In this document: positions 34,509 to 46,999 of the stretch, in pieces
Layout: the number at the start of each line of letters is the position of its first letter
Numbering within the stretch: the stretch's first letter is position 1
Origin: Abelmoschus esculentus
Taxonomy: Eukaryota > Streptophyta > Magnoliopsida > Malvales > Malvaceae
Length of the DNA stretch: 64,000 nt
Reading direction: 5' to 3'
Assembly (NCBI GenBank): GCA_035048815.1
Contig: JAUCBN010000006.1
Coordinates: forward strand, 20,661,001-20,725,000
Notes under the pieces: model-generated
What the model was told of the DNA's origin: nothing
Seen by the model: the letters and a program-made list of their open reading frames with translations, nothing else
The model's database searches: none
Translations under genes and position numbers: made by a program

Positions 34509-35659
34509 GAGCTCTGGATCCCAAACTAATGGGAAATTCAAGCTCTATTTGCATTAATGGTGGAAATGAGGAGCTCTGGGTTGGATCATAAAGGTCAGCA
34601 AATTCCATGGACTAGTTATCACCATCTTCTTACACTTATGTCAATCTTAATTTTAGGTCATCTTTTTCTTTCTTTTCAAATCTTTGTTTTAGTTCTTTCT
34701 GTTAATCATTTTCTTGTTTCTTTCTGGATTTTTGGAATCCATGATTTCTTGAAACAACCCTTTCTTGTTCATGGTTTGAAATGATGTATTAAGTAGTAAC
34801 TTTCTTGGAGATAATACGATCAGTCACTAAATTCTGGGTTTTACTAACAGTTCACTTAGGGTTTCCCCTTTTTACTGTAATATTTTTCCCTTCATCTTTC
34901 CCAATTTGCAGTCATTCATCTCCTACATGTGTAGACCCAACAGACATAACAAAGTGCTTGAAACTTGGGACTTCTTGAAAAACTTAGAAAAGGGTTGGAA
35001 AGTAAATCTTGTAGGATTTGGTAACATGGGATTGTGTATTTTCTTTTGCATTGTTTTCAGGACAGAACAGTAATAATTAAGACACAAAGAGGTTTCATCA
35101 CTGATGAGTCTTCTTGTTTCCTGTCATAACCTATGTTACTGTTACATCACATTCTTCTTTCCCAGATCTGTTGAATTAAACCCAAATTTTCATTAAAAAA
35201 ATCTAAAGGAAACCTAATAAAGTTAAAGATTCTGGTCATGTAGCTGGAAAAAGGGTCATATATGCCTGGTAAAAACACATAAACAGCTACCAACTGAACA
35301 CACAAACCTTAATAAATGAAACATCAGCTGACATCAAGAGAAATGCTGCTAACAAAATCTGATTATTACTCTTCGAAGAGGTTCACCTCAGCTTGAAACA
35401 ATATTATTTTGTGTCTTAGTGACTATCTACTAGGATTCCATTGCAGGAATGGGTACTAATTACAATACCAACATATTACTGTTGTTCTTAGTTTTTCTAG
35501 AACTAAAACAGCCTTGATTAAGGATACTTCTTGAGTGCAACCAAAGTGAAAGGGCTGGTCATCTATCTCTCTTTACTTGTCAGTAGGTTCTTAATTAGAA
35601 TGTTTTAGAATTCATTATAAGAATAATCCACGACCTGAGAGTAGAGTGTTAACCGAGAG
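34509..35659. other. AHL 3' flank and intergenic DNA
   Basis: Balanced composition, presumably 3' UTR at first (about 34509-34900) and then low-copy spacer. The 75-codon frame at 34557 is hydrophobic noise in the UTR. No RNA gene recognised. Confidence 0.4.
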
Positions 35660-36050
35660 TTTTTAACCGTATGTTTTTAAGATTGTTAACTATAAAAGCG
35701 GTATGTCTGCAAAACAGGTTTTTAACGGCGTTTTTAAGCTATATAGTTACGTTTTTTAGTGTCGCTATAAATATTAACGGCACTGGAAAAACACGCTGCA
35801 ACAAACGTCAAAAAAACCTGCGTTTCAAAAGTTTGCGACGTTTATTTTTGAAAAACGTCGCTATTATACACAAACTATAGTGGTGTTTGATTAGGCAAAC
35901 ACCACTACTATATTATCTTTAGTAGCGTTTTGTTTTACAAGCGGATTATCTACTATAGAAACACTTTATAAAAATGCCATTAAAAATTTATGATGTTTAT
36001 AATAAAAACCTCGTTGTTAATGCGGTTGAAAACCTATTTTATTGCAGTGT
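35660..36050 (+). mobile_element. CACTA (En/Spm-like) right-end fragment
   Basis: Ends in TATTTTATTGCAGTG, a decayed form of the CACTA terminus TTTTGTTGTAGTG seen at 58149. It carries the same subterminal motif array (GGCGTTTTT, AACGTCGCTA, AGTGGTGTTTG). The left part is missing. Confidence 0.7.
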
Positions 36051-37607
36051 GTTAAGCATATATCTTAAAGTCAGTCTTTGATTTCCCTTTGGAAATATGC
36101 AGATGTTTTCGAGTGGGTCTATACCGGGTCGTTCAGATCGGTTAGGATCGGGTCAATATTTAAATTTTCGGGTTAATTTGGTTTGAGTTGGACTTGAGTA
36201 TGAATCTTATTGTTTATATTATATATAGAATTAATTATATATTCTTATAAAAATATATCTTTTTATTTGTTTGAGGGTAAAAGTGAAAGGAAGAAAAAGT
36301 ATAAAGACCAACTTGATAACGATCTCAATAATTATTTTTATTACATAAATGAATAGTTCATAACAGTACAAGAAAAATGGTGGGAATCAAATTTTCGGTG
36401 CAAGATTTGTGTGAAAATATATAAAAGGAAAAAGTTTCGATTTTATAGTTGGATAATCATATGACCTCGAAATGTCACAAAATTTTGAAGAATGATGTAG
36501 GATGACTAAAGGATTATGACATTTCGTATTAGAGTTGTTTTAAATTTTTTTGCCTCGGTTTTTATTCGAGTAAAGGCAGTATTGATAATTTAAGGGCTAA
36601 TGTCATTTTTGTAAATGCATGGATTCAGATTAAAATCGTAAAAAAAATAAAAAATAGTAAAAACAAATTATTCATTCACTTTGACTTAATTATCGGGTTA
36701 AAATCAGATTGATGTTCGGTTTTGAGCAAGTTAATTTCAGGTTGCTTTTGGTTCGGGTCAAATAGGTTACGGGTCTATATCGGTTCTTCTAGAATTTGGA
36801 TCGGTTTCGATTTCGGTTCAGGTTTCAGATCACATTAAGATCATCTTGTTCAGATTCAATCGGGTTTCGATTCGAGTAAATCGGTTCGATTTTTGATTCT
36901 CGGATCAAGTTTGTCAGGTCTACAATTATGATATTACAAAGTGGAGTATGTTTTCTTTAATATATCGATCACATAACTTTAATTGTAAAATAATTCAACA
37001 CATAACATAGTTATACCCGTTTACTTATTTAAAATTTTGTACTCTCAGATGCAATCAATCATATCAAGTTTTAGACAGAATAATAGTTTTCTGATGGTCA
37101 TATCGTTCATTTAGATTATTTTAGTAATAAACGGATATTTTACTATTGATTATTTAAAATTTAACCCTTCATAGAGATGATAGCAAAGAAGTATCATAAC
37201 TGTAGCTTTATTTTGAGCAGATTCTACATTCTTTTCTTTAATAATTTTTTCAAACCATCTGTATCTATATATTTCGGCATCTAAGATTCAGGGTAAATAA
37301 TTTTTTCCAAAAATACCAAGCACATCAAGCTCAATTTTTGTAAGATTTATCATTGATGTACTAAAAAAAACAAATAAATTAGATAAACTATAAATTAATA
37401 TATTAATGAATCTATAAACCAACAAAGATTTAATCTTCATATGCGATATTATTAAACCAGTCTACAAGCTTCTTTAAAAACCTCCTTTGAAACCAATAGC
37501 CTAGCAAAATGGGATGTTGGACCAATATACTTGAATTAAACCATTGAAAATTCGAAACAAAGAACATATTAATTTACAAGATAAAAATACTCATGGTATA
37601 AAATATA
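36051..37607. other. Spacer with GGTTCGGGTC-type repeats
   Basis: 36095-36925 is bounded by short blocks rich in ATCGGTTAGGATCGGGTC and TCGATTCGAGTAAATCGG text, with AT-rich DNA between. It is probably another hAT-like relic, but no TSD was found. The rest is AT-rich. Confidence 0.4.
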
Positions 37608-38009
37608 GGCATAAAGATAATTTTAACCCGTAAAGTTTATGATTTTTATCATTTTAGCCCTCATCCTATTTTTGTATAAATTTAACCCTTAACCTATATA
37701 TTTTTAACAAATATCTCATTTTTTAACTAACATGATGATTAGATAATTAAAAAATAACGATAATGATATGACATATATATGTAGAATGATATTTAAGATT
37801 TGAGAATGCTTAGTAGCCTTTTATTTTAGATTCAATTAATTCTTAACATTTTATTTGAATTTTAATTATTTTATATTTTATGTTAAAATAAAATTATATT
37901 TTACATGTATATATTTGTCATTATCGTTAAAAATTTAATGATAGTGACATATCATATATATATAGAATGAGGCTAGATACCATGTTATTTAAAATATATT
38001 ATCACATAT
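37608..38009. mobile_element. Left part of a Mutator-like MITE (59357..60061 family)
   Basis: Begins GGCATAAAGATAATTTTAAC and shares phrases ATCTCATTTTTTAAC and TTATTTAAAATATATTATCA with the full copy at 59357..60061. Its right end is lost where the foldback element at 38010 begins. Confidence 0.6.
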
Positions 38010-38652
38010 GGCAAAATTGGGCAGATATTGCATCCATTTTTTTTATTTCAAAAAGTATAGATGATCCCAAATTATTTCAAAAAGTATAGCATTTTGAACA
38101 GTGTATCTTTGAGGACGGGTGGAATACACTCCGATTTTACGAAAATTAAAAAAAATTGTGAGAGCTGCTTGTTTTCTACCCGACCTCATGTTTATTCGAA
38201 AAAAATTAAATAAAAAATATTGAGTTCGACAAACTTTGAATCCGACCTCATAATGCACGTCACTGGAGTATTGATTTCTTGCCACGAGGTTGCTTTCTTC
38301 CAACGTTGAGGTCAGGTTGCAATGTTGATTTCTTCCAATGTTGACCTCATGGGAGAATTGATTTTTTTTCCAATTTTGAGCTCGGGTTGCAAGCAGGACG
38401 CCAACGCATGAGGTCGGGTTATTTTCTTGTTGCCTTTAACGTATTTTAATTTTTTTTATTCAATTTGGTATGAGGTCGGGTAGAAAGCATGCTGCCCTTA
38501 CAATTTTTTTTAAAAATTTTCATGAAGTCGGAATATGTTTCACCCATCCTCAAAGATACACTGTACAAAATGCTATATTTTTTGAAATAATATAGGACCA
38601 TCTATACTTTTTGAAATAAAAAAGTTGGCTGCAATATTTGTCTAGTTTTGCC
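38010..38652. mobile_element. Foldback element with GAGGTCGGGT-rich arms
   Basis: Ends GGCAAAATTGGGCAGATATT and complement of AATATTTGTCTAGTTTTGCC. The outer arms of about 115 bp (two TTTCAAAAAGTATAG copies, then GTGTATCTTTGAGGA) are repeated inverted near 38540-38640. The inner part has several CCGACCTCATG/GAGGTCGGG and CAACGTTGAGG phrases in both orientations. There is no coding capacity. TSD not clear. Confidence 0.7.
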
Positions 38653-41027
38653 GATCTATGAAGAAATTTGATTTATAACTTAAATATTTTGATTAAACTC
38701 ATGATGATAATATATTATAAATAAAATAACGAAAACAACTAATAAGAATAAAGAATAAAGAGTAAAAAGAAAGATTTATATTATTCTTTTAATATAGAAC
38801 TTCTATAATATCTTTATCAATATTTATTTATAGGCGTAAAAAATATATAATATATTAAATTTTAATTAATGATGATAATAATACTGATAATAAAATAAAT
38901 TAAATCTCTTAATTAAAATTATGATGATGATGAACATTCATAGGATAAATATTCATAACAATTAGAAGAACTTACTTGAAAATTTGTCTAAAAAAGCTTT
39001 AAAATATTCTCTCACTTGATTTGCTTTAATCTCAATTAGGGATAGGCACGGAACCAGAATTTGATGAGTTTGGATTTAACTTAATTCAATTAGATTAATT
39101 TTTTAATGGTGATTTTGGGTCGGGTTTAGGGTAAAAAATTTGACCTGAGATTAATAGTGTAATTTTTAAAAATATTTTTTAGGGATATTTATAATAATGA
39201 TCCCTCTTTATATATATTTTATACAATTAGATCACTAAAATTATTTTGGGTAATTAGATCATTAAATTTTTTTACTATTATGTCATTAAAATTTTATTTT
39301 TTTGCAATTAAATCTTTAAAATTTATTTTTTATAATTAAATCCTTAAAATTTAAATTCTTTTAATAACTCAAGTTGGGTCGGGTTGAGTTTTGAAGCTTA
39401 AAACTCGAGTAAGATTAAATTTTTTACCATAAACTTGAATCGAATCTGGTAACAAACGAAAGATATTAATATTAAAATCAAGTGTAGGTGGGTTGAAAAT
39501 CCGATCTCAACCATTATTTTTTTCTAATTAGAAATATTCTTTTCCTAACTTCACCCAAGCCAACCGCTTAAATAAGACAAATTGTGTATGCCTATTGCAG
39601 CTTACTGCGGCGAAACAAGAGGCGACATTTTGAAAGGTCAACTTAAAATTTTTATTTGAAGCTTTAAATTATAATTTTCATAAAATTTTAAGAGTTAAAC
39701 TATTTTTAATAATTTTAAAAAATTTAATAAAAAATTAAGAATTATAAGATGAGATGTAATTAAAAATATTTTTTTCTCAATATTAGGGGTGCATGACCAC
39801 CCTTTGTCCCCACCTGTATACACTTACGTATAAGGGGCGAATTAAATTTGTCTAGAAAAATAAATAAATTTTAATTTATTCAACTCAGACTAATAAGATG
39901 GTTTTGAAGTTCTAATTTATTTGGGATTTTATTATTTTTTATTTAGTTTATGATTTTCTTATTTGCCAATTTTTTTTGTTTTAATTTATATTTTTTTATT
40001 AAATTTGAACCACGTGTTCTTAAACAAGTTTTATATACATATTGCCAAGCCATTTAGTTTTAGTGGTTAAAGGGAACGGTTGTTGTTACTAGAGATCACG
40101 TGTTCGAGTACTAGTAATTCCAACACAGTGATTGAGTGATCAACGTCTAATGGTTGAGGGTATACTCTAGAACAGATACTACTGTAACACTGTAGCTGAT
40201 TCAAAAAATATTATATACATATAACTTCGATTTTTCTTTTTTAAAATATTATTTTAATTCGGTCCTTCAACTTCGTATAAAGGGATGAAGTTATTAAGGG
40301 ATAGGAAAGGACAATTGGTTTATTTTTCTTAATTACTCCCACCACGTAAATTTTTTATTTTTTTCACTTTGGTCCTGTATAAATTATTTTTAAAATTGGT
40401 TTTTAAAAATTTGTCCCCATACTTTTAAACATTTATATTTTATTCTATAATTTTAAATCCTAATTTCGTCCTTATCTGTATGATTTTTTTTATTTCTTCA
40501 AAAAAATTATTTTAAGTTTATTTTATCAAATTTAAAAGACATGCTCTACTGCTATTAAATATCATTTTTTAATTTAGTCTCTTAATTTTGTGTTCTATTT
40601 AATTTTCCCTTCAATTGTATTTTTTTTTCTAACCCATCAATTTCTTGACTCGTTTGTACTTTTATCGATACTTTATCTTCAAAAACTCTTAAACATAAAA
40701 TTATAAATATATTTTATAAGTGTATAAGATATATGGTTTATTAAATAGAATTACACTTAGAAAAAGAATATAAAAAATATATGTATATCTTATATAATTA
40801 AAAAAATTATTTAAGTTAAAATTAATTTGTATCATAATATAATAAATTATTATAATTAAATTTAAAAAGTAATTCAATTTAAATTTTATAAACTTCATTC
40901 AAAAATTTTAAATAACATTTAATAATAAAATAAAACTCGTTAACTCGATTAAATCAAAATATTTTTATTTAACTTATAAATACTCGACGGTCCATACATG
41001 TTTACTGTTTGTTTTGTCACTTATCGT
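38653..41027. other. AT-rich spacer with repeat relics
   Basis: 39040-39500 is a GGTCGGGTTTAGGG / GTTGGGTCGGGTTGAG relic of the hAT-like type. 40045-40200 has tRNA-like boxes (TAGTTTTAGTGGTTAAAGGG and ACGTGTTCGAGTACTAG), a possible SINE relic. 40270-40470 is a copy of the short dispersed repeat seen at 14172..14327. No gene. Confidence 0.4.
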
Positions 41028-41671
41028 TAGAAGTGATCAAACGATTAATTCGGTCAGTGGTCGAATTGAATTACCAAAAATCGAATCAACTGAATTTTTT
41101 AAATTTTTAATCCTTAACCAAATCATTTTTGAAATACATTAACTGAACCAAACAAATTTCGGTTAATTCGGTCAATTGATTCAGTTAACTGAAATTTGTT
41201 ATAAAATTTTGGATAAATTATACAAATGATCACTCAACAATGTTAAAATAGTCTTTTTAGCCACTAAACTTTCAAAAATTATAAAGCAACCATTAAACTC
41301 ATCTAATTATTATAAATTGATCATTTGATTATTTTATATTATAAATTATTGATAAATATTAAAATTTGTAATGAATATTTTTTAATAATTTAATAAATTT
41401 AATTATCATTTTATATTAATTTGATAAAATTGAATGACCAATCTATAATTTTTAAAAGCTTAATGACTAAAAACAAATATATATAATATATAAAATATAA
41501 ATTTTGGTTAATTCGGTTAATTAATCTATTTCGAATCAAATTAACTATTAACCGAACTTAAAAAAACTTTAACCACTCACTAATCGAATAGAATTTGTTG
41601 GCCGATCATTTAACCGAATTAATTCGATTTGATCGATTAATTCGATTTAATCGATTGTTTGAACACTCCTA
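41028..41671. mobile_element. hAT-like MITE, AATTCGGTTAA subfamily
   Basis: About 644 bp from TAGAAGTGATCAAACGATTA to the complement of TCGATTGTTTGAACACTCCTA, rich in TTCGGTTAATTAACCGAA-type phrases. It is the same subfamily as 45610..46126. No TSD is left. Confidence 0.6.
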
Positions 41672-42337
41672 CTATGTACCGTTCACGAAAAGAAGAGGAG
41701 AGACATCAAGACTACGTAACGATCCTAATTATTAAAAAATATCAATAAAATTATTGGAAAATATGACAATTTTTTAATATCATCGAATCATATAACGGAT
41801 TTATTTATTTTAATTATCTTTTGACTTTTTGGATTTCACTTTATTTACTCAAATTACATGTATAGTTTTAAACGGTGAGTTTTTTTATAATTTTTTACGT
41901 ATATAATAACTCAAACGGAACTTAATACTTAAACGATACTAAATTGTTTACTATTTAAACTAACAAATAATAAATCATGTAACAAATTTAATAATTATTA
42001 TAAAATCCATAATAAATTCCTAAATATTTTCCTATACCACAATACTTCACTGAATCTGGGGATGTTGCCATAGATTAAAACACCTCCAGGCTCCAACAAT
42101 GAACAAGAATGTTTTCATATTTTACTGGTAGAATCTCCTCCTCCAAGTTTCCATTTCCTCTTCAACACTGAAACAAAGCAAAAAGAAAATCATTTTCACC
42201 AAATCCCTGTAAGCCTATTCTTTTCGGTATCTCTTAAACATAATATTTCCCTTTTGATTTTTTTTCATTTGATCATAATTTTTTTAATCTTAATTTTATT
42301 TCTGTTGTATTGGCTAAAGAAGAAAAAACACAAACAG
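41672..42337 (+). promoter_or_regulatory. MIP1-like promoter and leader region
   Basis: AT-rich to about 42050, then a balanced stretch (42050-42240) that probably holds the promoter and 5' UTR. The frame of the first exon stays open upstream of the ATG, but without an ATG, so the start at 42338 stands. Confidence 0.4.
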
Positions 42338-45300
42338 ATGGGGTGCACTGTAAGAGATAAGCATAGGTCGACACGGAGGAATCGATCCGTGAAACCCGAG
42401 AGCGATTCTTGTTTTATTGATAAAGATTCTATGTCTAAATCAATATTAGAATCGGGTCTCAAGTCCTTGAGTTACCATCTGAGTCTAAACGATTCAACCC
42501 AATTCCCTAATCCGAATTCTAATACCAATGCTAATTTTAATGATCATGGCTTGGGATATTGCACTTTAGAGGAATTTTTATTGAAAAAATTGGATATTTT
42601 ATATAATGAAGCTATTACTAAGCTTGTAGCATTAGGTTACGACGAGGATGTTGCATTAAAGGCGATTTTGAGAAATGGGCATTGCTATGGTGGAATGGAT
42701 GTGTTGACTAATGTATTGCATAATTCATTGGCTTATTTGAATAGTTGTTGTGGTAGTAGTAATGGGAATAATTCGGAGGAAACCGAGCCTGGTTTTCAAG
42801 ATTTAAGGCAACTGCAGGAGTATTCTCTTGCGGGTATGATTTGTTTGCTGCAACAAGTTAGGCCACGGTTAAGTAAAGGTGATGCAATGTGGTGTTTGCT
42901 TATGAATGATCTTCATGTAGGTAAAGCTAGTACTATGGAGATTCCGTCACTTCCTTCGCCCACCAGTGGATGTACTCCGGTGTTGAACAACCTAGATAGC
43001 ATTGGTAATAGTGGGGTTGGTGTTGTCTCACTGGCACTATGTAGGTTTCATAGTGGTTGGGGATTTGGGAACAGAGGAGCGGAGTTCCCGGTAAATGGTT
43101 TCTTCTCCAATGGCACAAAATTGACTCTGCAGAGGGAGATTGAATGTCCTGAGAGGTTTAATCTTTCTCCTTCAATAAAGTCTTTGTTGAAAAGGAATGT
43201 TGCAATGTTTGCTGCTAGTTTTAGGGATAACTCAAAACAAATGCAGACACAAAATCAGGCATGTGTAACCACGGGCCACGGCGCCTAGTGAGGATGCCCC
43301 TCTGGCTGTACCTGGGAGTGATGTTCTAACTGAGAAAGGTGAGTCACAAAATTCGAAGAGCCAGGATGGGGTTAATTTGGTATTGAGTAAATTTCGTGAT
43401 TTGAATATTGATGAGAATTTGGAACATGTTGGGGATGATCAGAAAGGTGAAATGATAATTTCTCTGCTTGATCAAATTAAGGATCTTGATAAGCAAGCGA
43501 AAGAGAGGAAGGAGTGGGCTCACCAGAAAGCAATGCAGGCTGCAAGAAAGCTCAGTAGTGATCTGACAGAGCTTAAAATGTTGAGGATGGAGAGGGAGGA
43601 GATGCAGCAGATGAAGAAGGGGAAACACACAATAGAGGACACAACAATGAAGAGACTGTCAGAGATGGAGAAAGCTCTGAAGAAGGCAAGTGGACAGGTG
43701 GACCGAGTAAATGCAGCTGTGAGATGGCTTGAGATCAAGAATGCGGAAATCAGAGCTGAGATGGAGGCTTTTAAATTAAGTGCATCTGAATCGGTCGCAA
43801 CCTATCTTGAGGTTGCTAAAAGGGAGAAAAAGTGCCTGAAGAAACTTTTGGCTTGGGAGAAACAGAAAACTAAGTTGCAGGAGGAGATTGCTGATGAAAA
43901 GGAGAAGAATAAAGAGTTCCAACGATGCCTAGCTCAAGTAGAGCAGGGTCAGAAAGAAACTGAGGTACATCTTGTTTACATACAGATGTCTATGCGTCCA
44001 TGCATAAGATATCCACTCCATCTCAGGTCCCTGGTGTTTTGTTATTTTTTGTGAAATAAAGCATAATCCATTGAGCATTTTCAACATATGTGATATGCCT
44101 TGTTTAGCACTGTTTATGAAGTACTGAACTAAATTAAAACCACAGTAACCACTGCCCCTTCTCTTGCCTAAGCTACCTTTTTAAGTTCAGCTAAGGGCCT
44201 TAATTTAGATACCAGTGATACTATTAGAAGACGGACTTCACATTATCTTGTTCTGTCTCATTCGTATATCCATTTTGTTTTAGCTTCTCTATATGGACCG
44301 CTTCCAATATTTGTATGCTTGTGTGAAAATTTGAAGTAGAATGATCTTAGTTGGAAAGAACGAGGCCCATTATTTTGGGTATAAAAATGAAAACACCTTA
44401 ACTTAAAAGCAGTAAAGGGATGCTTAATTCTCAGAGGCACTCTGATTTATCTGATTGGGACTTGCAAGGATACGTATCGAATCTGACTTCTTTTTTCTCA
44501 ATGGAGTGAAGCAGCAACTCTTAGCTCATCGCTAGTAGGTTTGCACATGTAACTTGACTCAAGAAATGAGCCAATCTTTCCCTGGTTTCCCTTCTTTTCC
44601 TCTTCTATTTCCACTTGTAGTAAAATATTATATATCTGACTTACTTTTATTTTGCCTCTGCTTATCGAGTTTTAATTATTTATTTGTATGGGTTGCCTTT
44701 TTATGTTCAATTTTCTATGTTTTTCCTCACCTCTGTTGAGCTAGTCCGTGTTTATAATATCATTATCTTAAATGTTTTTATGTATTCCACATCTCCCAAT
44801 TTCAAGAGTTTAGCAATTTTGTTGTGCAATCTTCCTTTTCAGTTAAATTGGAAAGAGGAGCTAAAGGCCAAAGAGCTAGCCTTGGCTCAATTGGAGCAGG
44901 AACGACGCTCCAAGGAAGCAGCCGAGGCAAGCAATAAAAGAAAGCTTGAGGCTCTAAGTTTGAAGATAGAGATAGACTTTCAGCGCCATAAGGATGATCA
45001 TCAACGACTTGAGCAGGAGCTTTCCCGTCTGAAACTGTCAGCACAATATACCGACTTGAATCATCAATCAGATAATTTACTAACAGGAAAGTCAGAGGGA
45101 GCAAAGCCACAAGGAGAAACACTTGCCAGATTGCTTCACGAATTAGATGAACAACAGGATTCTTCCGAGAATGAACTCAATGATGACAGAGACTGCATAA
45201 TATGTAAGAAAGGTGAAGTCTCAGTTGTGTTTCTGCCTTGTGCACACCAAGTTCTATGCGCTAATTGCAATGATAGTTACGGAATGAAACGCAAGGCTAC

Positions 45301-45361
45301 TTGTCCATACTGCCGGGTCTCAATTGAACAAAGAATTCGGGTTTTCGGTGCTACTTCATAG
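42338..45361 (+). CDS. MIP1: MND1-interacting protein 1-like RING E3 ligase, with an apparent frameshift
   Basis: Coiled-coil RING protein of the plant MIP1/RF298 family; the Arabidopsis member was named for binding the meiotic recombination protein MND1. Two exons: 42338..43964 and 44843..45361. Visible: N-terminus MGCTVRDKHRST, UBA-like helices (LLKKLDILYNEAITKLVALG, about 81-100), EYSLAGMICLLQQVRP, LSKGDAMWCLLM, FNLSPSIKSLLKRN, long charged coiled coil (about 390-640), and C3HC4 RING (45194..45340: CIIC, PCAHQVLCANC, CPYC). After codon 313 the frame runs into TAG at 43286; homology resumes one base out of step from 43281 (APSEDAPLAVPG). One surplus base near 43271-43282 explains this. With it discounted the protein would be about 714 aa, the length I recall for MIP1. 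It could be an assembly error or a disabled gene. Confidence 0.9.
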
Positions 45362-45609
45362 TTGCAGCTTGGTTTAACAAAATACCATGCTGCAAGCTTC
45401 AGCATACTTATAGTAATTATGCAATTTTCTTCATCTTGCACATCAATGAGACTGTTGGCATTTACATATATATATATATATATATTTTTTTTGACTAAAT
45501 GTTCCCTTGGTAATTCCCATGGTGAGTTTGTATTTAAATAAACACCATTATCCTATCATCTGTCTCATGCTTTTAGCATTTAACTGAAGTAAAAACTCAT
45601 ACTTGTTTT

Positions 45610-46126
45610 TAGGGGAGTGTATTATTCGGTTTTAAAAGAATTAACCGATCGAATCAAAATTATTTCGATTTGGTTAACGGTTATTTTTTTTTTTGAAAAC
45701 TCGGTTATCGGTTAATTTAGTTCGAAATCGGTTAATTTACCGAATTAACCAAAATTATTATATATTAAATATTATATATATTATATAAATTATTTTTAGT
45801 CATTTAACTTTTAAAAAATTATAAAATATTTATTAAATTTTTTATATTATAAAATGGTTACTAAATTTTTATTAAATTAGTATAAGATAAAAGTTCAGTG
45901 ACTAAAAAATATTTTAGTATAATTTAGTGACTTATTATGTAATTTAACCAAAATTTAAAATAAACTTCGGTTAATTCGGCTAATTAACCGAAATAATTTC
46001 AGTTCGGTTAATTCAATTAAAGGTAATTCGGTTCGGTTAACGTTTAAAATTTTAAAAACTTTGGTTAACTTGGTTTTGATTAATTCGGTTGAGCCACCGA
46101 CCGAATTAACCGGATGCACACCCCTA
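45610..46126. mobile_element. hAT-like MITE with exact 8-bp TSD, 3' of MIP1
   Basis: 517 bp from TAGGGGAGTGTATTATTCGG to the complement of CCGGATGCACACCCCTA. Flanked by CTTGTTTT on both sides (45602..45609 and 46127..46134). Arms of GGTTAATTCGGTTAACCG-type text around an AT-rich core. Confidence 0.87.
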
Positions 46127-46187
46127 CTTGTTTTGTTTCCATACAAGTCCCTCAAGTTTTCTCCCTTTTTCCATGGATGCAATTGGT

Positions 46188-46718
46188 TAGGGGTGAGCAA
46201 AACTCGACTCGACTCGAAAAAACCGAATAACTCGACTCGAGGCAAAAATACTCAACTCGTTTTGACTCGATTCGAAATTTCATAGACTCGACTCGACTCA
46301 ACTCGAAAAATTTTCAAATAAAGTTTGAGTTGTAAAACGAAAACTCGAATAACTCGAAATTTTTAGTAATTAAAGAAATAATTTTTAAGTTTAAGATGAA
46401 TCTCTCAATTTTTTATGATATATATATACATTGATATATAAAAATATAAAGAAATATTGCTACATATAGAAAAATATATATATATCTTATATAATTAGAG
46501 AAAGTTGTCTAAATTGGAGTCAAATCATATTATAACATGATAAATAATTATAATTAAATATTTATAGGAACTCGAAAACTCGATTCGACTCGACTCGTAT
46601 TTCTTAAACTCGACTCGAACCGAAAAAATTTCAAATAAAGTTTGAGTTGTAAAATATAACTCGTCAACTCGAATAACTCAAAAATTTTTGATTCGACTCG
46701 ATCGAATACTCACCCCTA
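46188..46718. mobile_element. hAT-like MITE, CGAGTCGAG family
   Basis: 531 bp from TAGGGGTGAGCAAAACTCGA to the complement of CGAATACTCACCCCTA. Flanks CAATTGGT (46180..46187) and CAATTGAT (46719..46726) match at 7 of 8. It is the same element as 19445..19947, inverted. Confidence 0.87.
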
Positions 46719-46919
46719 CAATTGATTTGGTAAATGACACCTATTATAAAGCAGCAAAGATTGCAGTTACCGAATAAGTTCAAAGTTAATGAATTTGGAC
46801 TAAAAGGAAAATACCAAAGGTCAATTTTGGAAAAAGAAGAGAAAACTGAGATGGCATTTATTATCAAGTATCATTGTATCAATGATAGCAGTTACCAAAT
46901 AAACTAAAAAAAAAATTAT

Positions 46920-46924
46920 AAAAA
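46920..46924 (-). terminator. Pol III oligo-T terminator
   Basis: TTTTT on the minus strand, three bases after the tRNA-Cys gene, backed up by a longer T run (about 46906-46915). Confidence 0.75.
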
Positions 46925-46927
46925 TCC

Positions 46928-46999
46928 AGGGCCCAACCGGGATCGAACCGGTGACCTCTTGATCTGCAGTCAAATGCTCTACCATTGAGCTATAGACCC
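46928..46999 (-). tRNA. trnC-GCA: tRNA-Cys (GCA)
   Basis: 72 nt, no intron. Read on the minus strand: acceptor GGGTCTA pairing with TGGGCCC, A box TAGCTCAATGGTAGAGCA, anticodon loop with GCA at 46965..46967, B box GGTTCGATCCC, discriminator T. It differs from the usual plant nuclear tRNA-Cys by only a few bases as I recall it. No CCA is encoded, as expected for a nuclear gene. Confidence 0.95.

Noticed and set aside
40701..40898. 65-codon I/N/Y-rich ORF
   Set aside because: Low-complexity translation of AT-rich DNA; the same applies to 6018-6338, 12432-12662 and 17662-17847.
42254..42337. A 28-codon hydrophobic N-terminal extension of the MIP1-like protein
   Set aside because: Its first codon is TTG; the ATG at 42338 gives the family's MGCTVR start.
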